64,000 nt of DNA from Macrostomum hystrix (lineage: Eukaryota; Platyhelminthes; Macrostomidae): NCBI GenBank assembly GCA_950097015.1, contig CATNEN010000038.1:21471001-21535000 (forward strand), given 5' to 3'. Position numbers and translations under genes: made by a program. This document shows, piece by piece, positions 56,101-64,000 of this stretch. The notes beneath the pieces are model-generated. The model did not search any database, had not been told where the DNA came from, and was given only the letters and a program-made list of their open reading frames with translations. Each line of letters starts with the position of its first letter. The first letter of the stretch is position 1.

Positions 56101-59100
56101 TAAGAGTGAGGGAGAGTGAGGGTGAGTGAGGGAGAGTGAGGGTGAGTGAGGGAGAGTGAGGGTGAGTGAGGGAGAGTGAGGGAGAGTGAGAGTGAGTGAG
56201 GGAGAGTGAGTAAGAGTGAGGGAGAGTGAGAGTGAGTGAGGGAGAGTGAGGGTGAGTGAGGGAGAGTGAGGGTGAGTGAGGGAGAGTGAGGGAGAGTGAG
56301 GGAGAGTGAGGGAGAGTGAGGGAGAGTGAGGGAGAGTGAGGGTGAGTGAGGGAGAGTGAGGGTGAGTGAGGGAGAGTGAGGGAGAGTGAGGGTGAGTGAG
56401 GGAGAGTGAGGGTGAGTGAGGGTGAGTGAGGGAGAGTGAGGGTGAGTGGAGGAGAGTGAGGGTGAGTGAGGGTGAGTGAGGGAGAGTGAGGGTGAGTGAG
56501 GAGAGTGAGAGGGAGAGAGGGAGAGTGAGGGAGAGTGAGGGTGAGTGAGGGAGAGTGAGAGGGAGAGAGGGAGAGAGAGAGCGGGAGAGATGAGAGAGGA
56601 CACTGCCCATTGAATTTCAATAATCTAATGTTGGAATCGATTCCAATATGTATCGAAAAAAATTGAAATCAGGATTCGAACCAAGGCAACTCCAGACGCG
56701 TTTCGCTCTTATTGGAGCTCATCAGTAGAGTCTAGCCTAGCGCTCTAGCCATTAGGCTATAGGCTCTTGTTCAAATCCGGGAGAGTGAGGGAGAGTGAGG
56801 GAGAGTGAGGAAGAGTGAGGAAGAGTGAAGGAGAGTGAGGGAGAATGAGGGAGAGTGAGGGAGAGTGAGGGAGAGTGAGGGAGAGTGAGGGAGAGTGAGG
56901 GAGAGTGAGAGTGAGTGAGGGAGAGTGAGGGTGAGTGAGGGAGAGTGAGGGTGAGTGAGGGAGAGTGAGGGAGAGTGAGGGAGAGTGAGGGAGAGTGAGG
57001 GAGAGTGAGGGAGAGTGAGGGTGAGTGAGGGAGAGTGAGGGAGAGTGAGGGAGAATGAGGGAGAGTGAGGGAGAGTGAGGGAGAGTGAGGGAGAGTGAGG
57101 GAGAGTGAGGGAGAGTGAGGGAGAGTGAGGGAGAGTGAGGAAGAGTGAGGAAGAGTGAAGGAGAGTGAGGGAGAATGAGGGAGAGTGAGGGAGAGTGAGG
57201 GAGAGTGAGGGAGAGTGAGGGTGAGTGAGGGAGAGTGAGAGGGAGAGAGGGAGAGAGAGAGCGGGAGAGATGAGAGAGGACACTGCCCATTGAATTTCAA
57301 TAATCTAATGTTGGAATCGATTCCAATATGTATCGAAAAAAATTGAAATCAGGATTCGAACCAAGGCAACTCCAGACGCGTTTCGCTCTTATTGGAGCTC
57401 ATCAGTAGAGTCTAGCCTAGCGCTCTAGCCATTAGGCTATAGGCTCTTGTTCAAATCCGGGAGAGTGAGGGAGAGTGAGGGAGAGTGAGGAAGAGTGAGG
57501 AAGAGTGAAGGAGAGTGAGGGAGAATGAGGGAGAGTGAGGGAGATTGAGGGAGAATGAGGGAGAGTGGGGGATCTATGGATTTCATGTATGGAATTTTTC
57601 TAAGAGCTGTTCCCATTAATTTTTGCAGTGCTATTTCAACAAGCTAAAGAATCCTTTTGTGGGCTTTCCAAACATGTCGGCCCTGTACCAGAGCGTACCG
57701 AATTATACTAAAGCTGACACGCTCAAATCTGTGCTAGAATTTCACGTCTCGCCTGATGAGCACGAGCTGGACGATAATCCCGGATTTATAAAGTACACGC
57801 TTCATCCTAGGGCTTGGTTTACTGACCATCCGGATGATCTGCGCGAGCTCAAGGAGTGAGTCTATAGTCTATGGCTTTTTCAATTGGCTGGATGCTGTTG
57901 TAAATAAATTTGGCATATTTTAAAATAGTATATAAAATAGTTTTATTGCTTATATGGATTGTAATTAAACCCTGATGTGGGTCTACAAGGATGTAGAATT
58001 CCAATGTATTTAGGATCTGGGATCTAGGATTTCAAGAATCTAGAATCTGGGATCCCGCAATGTTTCATTGTGGGATCTGAAGTCTCAAGGATCTGGAATC
58101 TGGGATCTGGGATCTGGAGTCCCAAGGATCTAGAATCTGGGATCTGGGATCTGGAGACCCAAGGATATAGAATGTGGGATCTGGGATCTCGAGTCCTATT
58201 GGTATAGAATCTGGGATCTGGGATCTGGAGTCCCAAGGATCTGGAATCTGGGATCTGGGATCTGGAGTCCCAAGGATATAGAATCTGGGATCTGGGATCT
58301 GGAGACCCAAGGATATATAATCTGGGATCTGGGATCTGGAGTCCCATGGATATAGAATCTGGGATCTGGGATCTGGAGACCTAAGGATATATAATCTAGG
58401 ATCCGGGATCTGGAGTCCCATGGATATAGAATCTGGGATCTGGGATCTGGAGACCCAGGGATATAGAATCTGGGATCTGGGATCTGGAGTCCCAAGGATA
58501 TAGAATCTGGGATCTGGGATCTGGAGTCCCATGGATATAGAATCTGGGATCTGGGATCTGGAGACCCAGGGATATAGAATCTGGGATCTGGGATCTGGAG
58601 TCCCAAGGATATAGAATCTGGGATCTGGGATCTGGAGTCCCAAGGATATAGAATCTGGGATCTGGGATCTGGAGTCCCAAGGATATAGAATCTGGGATCT
58701 GGGATCTGGAGACCCAAGGATATAGAATCTGGGATCTGGGATCTGGAGTCCCAAGGATATAGAATCTGGGATCTGGGATCTGGAGTCCCAAGGATGTAGA
58801 ATCTGGGATCTGGGATCTGGAGACCCAAGGATCTAGAATCTGTGGCATTTAAAAAACTCTAGAGGGTTTTAGAGAAAAGGCTTCTCGTGTACAAAGAATT
58901 CGGAAAAAGTCTGAAAACCATTGGGATTCTAAGCTCGAATTCTCTCCACAACCTAAATCTATTTTTTTTCCAGGCCGAACAATCCAGGTCCGAGGCGCAC
59001 TTGGACGGAAACCAAATTTCTGGTTTACAGCTTCGTAGACACTCAGGACATTGTTGAATGGGCCATTGCTGAGGTGCTCACCGGCACTAGAATTCGCGAT

Positions 59101-62100
59101 GGCGTCTACATGCAGATGCAGCCGTACATGTGCTGGCTGTATGACGAGTGAGTCCTCTGACTGGCCTGCCTGTCCACTCTACACAAATCTACTCTCTTCC
59201 AATGTCTTCTCTCCCATCCCATCTATTCTCTCCCATCCCATCTATTCTCTCCCATCCCATCTCTTCTCTCCCATCCCATCTCTTATCTCTCATCCCATCT
59301 ATTCTCTCCCGTCCCATCTCTTGTCTCTTTTCCTATCTCTTCTCTATTTTCCCATGTCCTTTTTCCCATATCCTATTTTCCCATGACTTCTCAGTCGTAT
59401 TATTTTTAAATGTCATTTTTTAACTCTCATTTCCAGATTTTTCAACACCTTCCGCAACTTTCTGCACTTCTTCCTAATCATCTCCTGGGTTGTGCTAGTC
59501 GGCGTCATTGTCCAGAAGATTGTTTACGAGAAGGAGTCCAGACTGAAAGAAATGATTCTTGTCATGGGTGTCAGCCGGCAGATCATGTGGCTAGCTTGGT
59601 TCCTATCCAGCTTAGGAATATTTCTAGTGCCCACACTTCTAGCTAGCTTGGTGTTACGGCTGACAATTTGCAAGTTGGTCAGCTTCAGCGTGGTGTGCTT
59701 TACATTGTTCACCTACTCAGTCCTGTCAATAGTGTCAGCATTCTTTTTCAGTACACTATTTTCAAGGGCCAACGTTGGCGCGACATTGTCCAGCTTCCTG
59801 TACCTAATGACCTACATACCCTACGCTGTATGCAAACTAATATTAAACTTGCAGTTGCATCCGATTGGTCATTTCATTTTGTCCCTATTGCCCAATGTGG
59901 CATTTGCCTATACCTTTGATGGTATATTGAAATTTGAGCACTTCTCAGTGCCAGTCTACTGGTCAACCCTGCGACAGTCGCCATATGTATTGCGCAATTT
60001 CACAGTGGCCGGAGCTCTGGCAATGATGTGGCTAGACACTGCCGTATTGCTAGCTGCTACGGCCTATATCGAGCAGGTTCATTCGGGCACTCGAGGTACC
60101 TCGAAATCCTGGTATTTTCTGTGCTCGGCCAAATTCTGGAAGCACATAATTAGGCGCTACCTGACTAGTTGGTACAGACAGAAGAGGAACAGTTATAATA
60201 ATCATAATCGGAGACAATCTGGCCAAGCGGGATCGGAATTTGAGGACAATTCGTCTGAGCAAACTCAGCAAACAAGCCAAGAAGAAGATTCTGTTAGCTC
60301 GGTGCCAGTTGTCATAAGGCGACTATGCAAAGCCTACGGCAGCCATTGCGTATTGAAGAATTTCAATTTGAGTCTATATCGGAATCAGCTCACGTCTCTG
60401 GTTGGCAAGAACGGCTGCGGCAAGTCCACTCTGATGTCAATCCTGTGCGGCTTAGACACCGCCAGCGCTGGTCACGTGACCATCTTCGGCTACTCGCACC
60501 CGGAGGAGTTGAGCAGCATCCGGCAGTGGATTGGTGTCTGTCCACAGTTCGATACCGTGTTTGGCTTGTGAGTTCGGAACCCCAAATCAAGTGTTAGACA
60601 TCTTGATTTCACTTGTTTAGACGCCTGAATCTTAAACTTTAGATGCCTGGTAGACACTTACTTCCTGCGAGTTAGACACCTACTTCTCACCTGTTAGACA
60701 CCTACCTTCTACCTGTTAGACACCTATTTCCTACGCGTTAGATGTCTGATTCCTAACTGTTAGACGTCTACTTTTTACCTGTCAGACAAACTTTACCTGT
60801 TAGACACCTATCTGGTAGACACACCTGTCTGTTAGACACCTACTTCCTACCTGTTAGACACCTATCTGGTAGACACACCTGCCTGTTAGACACCTACTTC
60901 CTACGTGTTAGACACCTGCCTTTTAGACACCTACTTGCTACCTGTTAGACACCTGCCTGTTAGACATCCACTTCCTGCCTGTTATACACCTGCCTGTTAG
61001 ACACCTGCATTTTAGACACCTACTTGCTACCTGTTAGACACCTGCCTGTTAGACATCCACTTCCTGCCTGTTAGACACGTACTTCCTACCTGTTAGACAC
61101 CTGCCTGTTAGGCACCTACTTGCTACCTGTTAGACACCTGCCTGTTAGACATCCACTTCCTGCCTGTTAGACACCTGCCTGTTAGACACCTGCCTGTTAG
61201 ACACCAACTTTCTACGTGTTAGACGCGCAGCCCTACAACTAAGCTCATCGCTCACCCCATTCAGTCTAACAGTCAAGGAGCACGTGGATTTCTACGGCTC
61301 TCTAAAAGGCCTCACTAAGGAGGAGCGCTGCGGCGAAGTTGACGAAGTTGTACACCTGCTGAGCCTGCCGGAGGACACCCAAGTCAACCAGCTGTCCGGC
61401 GGTCAGCGTCGAAAGCTGAGCCTCCTGTTGGCCTTCCTTGGCAAGGTGAACTTCGTCATCCTAGACGAACCCACAGCCGGTGTTGACCCGATATCTAGGC
61501 ACGCCATCTGGTCGATGATTCAACGCCTCAAGTCTGGCAAGACCATCCTGATGACTTCGCATCATCTGGAAGAGGCCGAAGCTCTGGCTGATCGCATCGC
61601 CATATTGGGCACCGGCGGGAAGATTCATTTCCACGACACGCCGGGCAAATTGAAGCGACTGTATAGCGACTCACAAATGCTCACTGTCTCCTTTGTTCAG
61701 GTGAGGCTTATCCCTGAATATTCTCCCCAAACACAACCTTATCCCCAAATCACAGTACTTTATCCCCAATTCATTAATACGTTATCCCCTAATCATAGAT
61801 AGTTTATTCCCAAAACATTGATCCTTTATTTCAAAATCTCAAATCATGCTTTATCCCCAAATAACAGATCTTTAAATCCTAAATTGTATATGAATCATCC
61901 CCAAATTATAAATTGTTTATCCTCAGATCATAAATCATTTATCCCCTAATCATAGCTCTTTATCCTCTAATCATAGCTCTTTATCCTCTAATCATAGCTC
62001 TTTATCCTCTAATCATAGCTCTTTATCCTCTAATCATAGCTCTTTATCCTCTAATCATAGCTCTTTATCCTCTAATCATAGCTCTTTATCCTCTAATCAT

Positions 62101-64000
62101 AACTCTTTATCCTCTAATCATAGCTCTTTATCCTCTAATCATAACTCTTTATCCTCTAATCATAGCTCTTTATCCTCTAATCATAGCTCTTTATCCTCTA
62201 ATCATAGCTCTTTATCCTAATAATATCTCCTTTATCCTCTAATCATAGCTCCTTTATCCTCTAATCATAGCTCCTTTATCCCCTAATCAATGATTCGTAA
62301 TCCCTAATCTCATATCATAATTTATACCCAAATCACAAATGATAATTTATCCTTAAATCACAGATCTTAAAATCCTTAAATCAAGGATCATTTATCCTCG
62401 AATCGTAGCTCGTATATTCTTTATCCCTAAATCACAGGTCATAAATCTTCAAGTCCCAAATCCTTATATTCAAATCCCAGGTCTACCCAGTCCAAGTTCT
62501 TTCTCCTTGTTCAAGAAACCAAAACCTCGTATTCCATCCCCCTGGGGAAAGACAACGGGGCTAGTTCAAACACTACTTCACGATAGCTTACAAACCGAAT
62601 GACCGATTTTCGTGAAATTCCACTTAGACTAAATTAATAAAAGTGGATTAAAGTGGAATCAATTACAATCAATTAACTTATACTTAGAAAGCAAAGTAAT
62701 AAATGGCATTTCTTCGCAAATCGAAATGCTCACAGGGCGCGGACTGTCGGAGCCACGCCAATCAGTTGTGCGAGCTGCTCAACGCGTGCGTCGCCCAGGG
62801 CGTCGTCAACTCGCCGGCTTCCTCGGCAGCTTCGTCAATCGTCAGCGGCCAGTCGACAACCGCCCGTCTAGAATGGCAGAAGCGAGGCAACGAGTTATAC
62901 TTTCGAATTCCCCACTCAGTGGCGCAGCGCTGCATGACTGAGGTGTTGAAGTGCATCGAGATTGAAAAGTCTCGCTACCAGATACTTCGCTTCCAAATCT
63001 CTCCGCCCACTATGGAGGACATCTTCTTCCTCATCACCGGCAGTCAGGGCGACGAGGCCGACGAAGATGGTCTGGCTCTGCAGAACTCAGAAAATTTGAG
63101 CACAATTAGTCAGCGTGTTAGCGACTTGTCGTTTATTAGAACCGATCTCGCGGACGACCCGGGTCTGCCCAGCTCTTTGCCGGGCCATTTCACCGGATAC
63201 GAACTCTCGGACTCTGGCGCTGCTAGCGTAGTCGCCGGCGCTTCTACTGACAATATCGACTTTCTTGACGGTCGCGGCTTTGGCAGTTTGCAGGGCAGCC
63301 AGTTGAATTTGGTGCCAGATCAGTCGATCCTTGGCTGCAGCACTGGCAGGCCAAAAGTGTCCACACTGGTTCTACTGTTCTGTCAGGTGAGACTGACTCT
63401 ACCTACTGAGCCTGTTTTAGAACCTGTTAGATAGTAAATATCCCACCTGTTAGATAGTCAACATCCTACCTGTTAGATAGCTAAGATCTCGCCTGTTAGA
63501 TAGTCAATATCCCACCGATAGTCAATATCCCACCTGTTAGACAGTCAATATTCCACCTGTTAGATAGTCAATATCCCACCTGTTAGAGATTCAAGATCTC
63601 ACCTGTTAGGCAAATAGATCTCACCTGTTAGACACATTGATCTCACCTGTTAGGCACATAGCTCTCACCTGTTAGGCAAATAGATCTCAACTGTTAGTCA
63701 ACCAGATCCCACCTTTGAACCTGTAGCAAAATATCCTATTCATCCCAATTCTCAAGGCAGAGGCTATTATGCTGAAGCGCCTCCGGTACATGACGCGAAC
63801 TCCGAGCTGCTTGCTAACGAACATCTTCCTGCCCTTCCTATTCCTCGCCGTCGCCGTGGCTCTGATTAAACTGAGGCCGAGTTGGCGCAATTCGCCCCCA
63901 GTAGAAATTCATCCCTGGCACCTGAAGCAGGGATATCCTGATCAGTCGAATACTATGCACTTCTTCTTTGACCATCCTGATCATCTTAGCGGATCTGCTG
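41109..64000 (+). CDS. ABC transporter subfamily A, first half (14 exons, 3' incomplete)
   Basis: Exons: 41109-41345, 41920-42016, 43397-43538, 46366-46513, 49158-49527, 50380-50516, 50617-50730, 52092-52223, 57629-57855, 58974-59147, 59437-60567, 61265-61700, 62736-63386 and 63757-64000. They join in frame (1332 residues to the end of exon 13). Landmarks: LVWKHFLEEIRQP, first membrane helix in exon 2, CFFQPKALPTSG, LWNTPLYNFWRLYTNHF, then the extracellular domain and membrane helices 2-6 in exon 11. Nucleotide-binding domain 1 has Walker A GKNGCGKST (about residue 916), Q-loop GVCPQFDTVFG, signature LSGGQ (about 1013), Walker B VILDEPTAGVDP and H-loop SHHLEEAEALADR. A regulatory linker follows, then helix 7 (FLPFLFLAVAVALI). 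ABCA proteins move or flip lipids at membranes; the substrate is unknown. The second half and NBD2 lie outside the window. Twelve of 13 introns contain tandem repeats. Confidence 0.94.
41375..41800. repeat. 20-bp minisatellite in ABCA intron 1
   Basis: About 20 units of CTAGACTCACGATTTGGGAT, with TTAGGAATC and GATCTCTAGACTC variants. Confidence 0.93.
42085..43362. repeat. 21-bp minisatellite in ABCA intron 2
   Basis: About 60 units of GAACTAGACCCTGAAGTACA plus A. Variants (ACACTTAATCACAAG, TATACC, GGCCCTGAACAACC) recur in the same order about 589 bp apart, for example at 42341-42550 and 42930-43139, so this is a higher-order repeat. Confidence 0.94.
43785..46225. repeat. 28-bp minisatellite in ABCA intron 3
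   Basis: About 85 units of CAGTTTTATCGATCTATTAT plus TGTTCGAT, very homogeneous. A unit lengthened by five bases (CAGTTTTATTTTATCG) occurs eight times and is always followed by a unit with TCGTTC or TCATTC instead of TCGATC, so the pair moves as one block. All plus frames are open for more than 800 codons, a property of the unit and not evidence for coding. Confidence 0.96.
46730..47458. repeat. 30-bp minisatellite in ABCA intron 4, first array
   Basis: About 24 units of AACTTCAGGGATTCTTATCT plus GTACTATAGT, with GACTC/GATTC alternation. Confidence 0.95.
47459..49112. repeat. 32-bp minisatellite in ABCA intron 4, second array
   Basis: About 51 units of TGTCTTCAGGGACTCTTCAG plus TCTACCATGTAG, highly uniform, with some 30-bp units (ATGTGTG). 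CTTCAGGGACTCTT is shared with the preceding 30-bp array, so the two probably have one origin. Confidence 0.95.
49600..50270. repeat. 17-bp minisatellite in ABCA intron 5
   Basis: About 38 units of CCACCCCACTGACTTAT with CTACC and CCTCAC variants. Confidence 0.95.
50770..51665. repeat. 24-bp minisatellite in ABCA intron 7
   Basis: About 35 units of TTGATCTACGGATTGATCTC plus TTAT. The 5' part is diverged (TTTATG, GATATT) and the 3' part almost uniform, so homogenisation is one-sided. Confidence 0.94.
52733..52910 (-). mobile_element. Hammerhead-ribozyme SINE-like element, copy 1
   Basis: Read on the minus strand: a tRNA-like start with A box TAGCCTAATGG, then a hammerhead ribozyme, then B box GGTTCGAATCC, then a run of seven T near 52794, and a 16-bp palindrome TTGGAATCGATTCCAA. 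The A-to-B-box distance is longer than in tRNA because the ribozyme sits between them. This is a complete small Pol III unit. Confidence 0.85.
52820..52864 (-). ncRNA. Type-I hammerhead ribozyme, copy 1
   Basis: Minus strand: stem I strand GACTCTA, core CTGATGA, stem II GCTC-CAATAA-GAGC, core GAAA, stem III CGCG, cleavage triplet GTC, stem I strand TGGAGTT. Stem I pairs over seven positions, two of them G-U. Stem III is only two base pairs (A-U, C-G) in cis, but ACGCGT is self-complementary, so two molecules could pair as a dimeric ribozyme. Confidence 0.85.
54322..54499 (-). mobile_element. Hammerhead-ribozyme SINE-like element, copy 2
   Basis: Reads the same as copy 1 over 178 bp. The ribozyme is at 54409-54453. 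Confidence 0.85.
54409..54453 (-). ncRNA. Type-I hammerhead ribozyme, copy 2
   Basis: Same core, stems and GTC cleavage triplet as copy 1. Confidence 0.85.
55012..55189 (-). mobile_element. Hammerhead-ribozyme SINE-like element, copy 3
   Basis: Reads the same as copy 1. The ribozyme is at 55099-55143. Confidence 0.85.
55099..55143 (-). ncRNA. Type-I hammerhead ribozyme, copy 3
   Basis: Same core, stems and GTC cleavage triplet as copy 1. Confidence 0.85.
56601..56778 (-). mobile_element. Hammerhead-ribozyme SINE-like element, copy 4
   Basis: Reads the same as copy 1. The ribozyme is at 56688-56732. Confidence 0.85.
56688..56732 (-). ncRNA. Type-I hammerhead ribozyme, copy 4
   Basis: Same core, stems and GTC cleavage triplet as copy 1. 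Confidence 0.85.
57281..57458 (-). mobile_element. Hammerhead-ribozyme SINE-like element, copy 5
   Basis: Reads the same as copy 1. The ribozyme is at 57368-57412. Only about 110 bp of the GA-rich array follow before unique intron sequence. Confidence 0.85.
57368..57412 (-). ncRNA. Type-I hammerhead ribozyme, copy 5
   Basis: Same core, stems and GTC cleavage triplet as copy 1. Confidence 0.85.
58020..58850. repeat. 37-bp minisatellite in ABCA intron 9
   Basis: About 22 units of TCCCAAGGATATAGAATCTG plus GGATCTGGGATCTGGAG, with ACCC and TCCCATGG variants. Each unit itself contains a GGGATCT doublet. Confidence 0.94.
59170..59400. repeat. 19-bp pyrimidine-rich repeat in ABCA intron 10
   Basis: About eight units of TCTATTCTCTCCCATCCCA, decaying towards the acceptor. 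Confidence 0.88.
60590..61235. repeat. Degenerate TTAGACACCT repeat in ABCA intron 11
   Basis: Irregular 18-24-bp units built on CCTGTTAGACACCTACTTCC. The same CCTGTTAGA core is used in intron 13. Confidence 0.9.
61720..62330. repeat. 21-bp minisatellite in ABCA intron 12
   Basis: A core of about 14 perfect units of TCTAATCATAGCTCTTTATC plus C at 61940-62215, flanked on both sides by loosely related TTTATCCCCAAAT units. This looks like a young expansion inside an older repeat. Confidence 0.92.
63420..63715. repeat. 24-bp minisatellite in ABCA intron 13
   Basis: About 12 units of CCTGTTAGATAGTCAATATC plus CCAC, with AAATAGATCTCA variants. Confidence 0.91.

Larger units (their letters stand above)
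52285..57570. repeat. 10-bp GA-rich satellite in ABCA intron 8 with five inserted ribozyme elements
   Basis: The base unit is GGGAGAGTGA, with GGGTGAGTGA, GTAAGAGTGA, GTATGAGTGA and GGAAGAGTGA variants. Blocks are separated by five identical-looking 178-bp elements. Element starts are 52733, 54322, 55012, 56601 and 57281: spacings 1589, 690, 1589 and 680 bp. The two long blocks and the two short blocks appear near-identical, giving a 2279-bp higher-order unit. Confidence 0.95.

Noticed and set aside
52236-57300. Long serine/leucine/proline/histidine-rich open frames on the minus strand
   Set aside because: These are translations of the GA-rich 10-bp satellite, running through all three frames.

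Overview
This is nuclear DNA of an animal. The genes have standard-code exons split by GT-AG introns, and the proteins are conserved metazoan families: TBCB, TTC27, ribosomal protein S17, TTLL10, a CYP3-clan P450 and an ABCA transporter. tRNA-derived SINEs and a 5S-rRNA-like sequence are also present. A SINE-like element carrying a type-I hammerhead ribozyme recalls the Schistosoma Sm-alpha elements. I therefore lean towards a flatworm or another lophotrochozoan, but no species marker is visible and this is only an inference.

Layout, plus strand unless stated. 1-2063: 3' part of TBCB. 2512-10613: complete TTC27 in seven exons. 11465-12180: RPS17. 12.4-18.3 kb: a non-coding stretch made mostly of minisatellites. 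18352-18681: a small single-pass membrane protein. 18.8-22.2 kb: two arrays of one minisatellite family, the second flanked by tRNA-SINE pieces. 22340-26149: a TTLL10-like tubulin polyglycylase. 27558-27779: a probable small gene on the minus strand with a TATA box. 28740-28866: a 5S-like sequence. 29111-30649: an intronless P450. 31588-35178: an intronless 1196-residue unknown protein with two dimerization/docking-like segments. 36.2-41.0 kb: minisatellites. 41109-64000: the first 14 exons of an ABCA transporter that runs off the window.

The dominant theme is intronic tandem repetition. Almost every intron holds its own minisatellite, with units of about 10-37 bp and a different sequence in each intron, starting and stopping close to the splice sites. 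Inside ABCA intron 8 a 10-bp GA-rich array is interrupted by five copies of a 178-bp element. On the minus strand this element has a Pol III A box, a complete hammerhead ribozyme core, a B box and a T-run. The array is organised as a 2279-bp higher-order repeat. This is the most unusual object in the window.

Three neighbouring genes touch tubulin or cilia: TBCB (tubulin folding), TTLL10 (tubulin glycylation) and possibly the docking-domain protein. The genes have separate spacing and no shared regulation is visible. Exon borders were placed by reading splice sites, keeping frame and comparing with remembered family sequences; no alignment was run.
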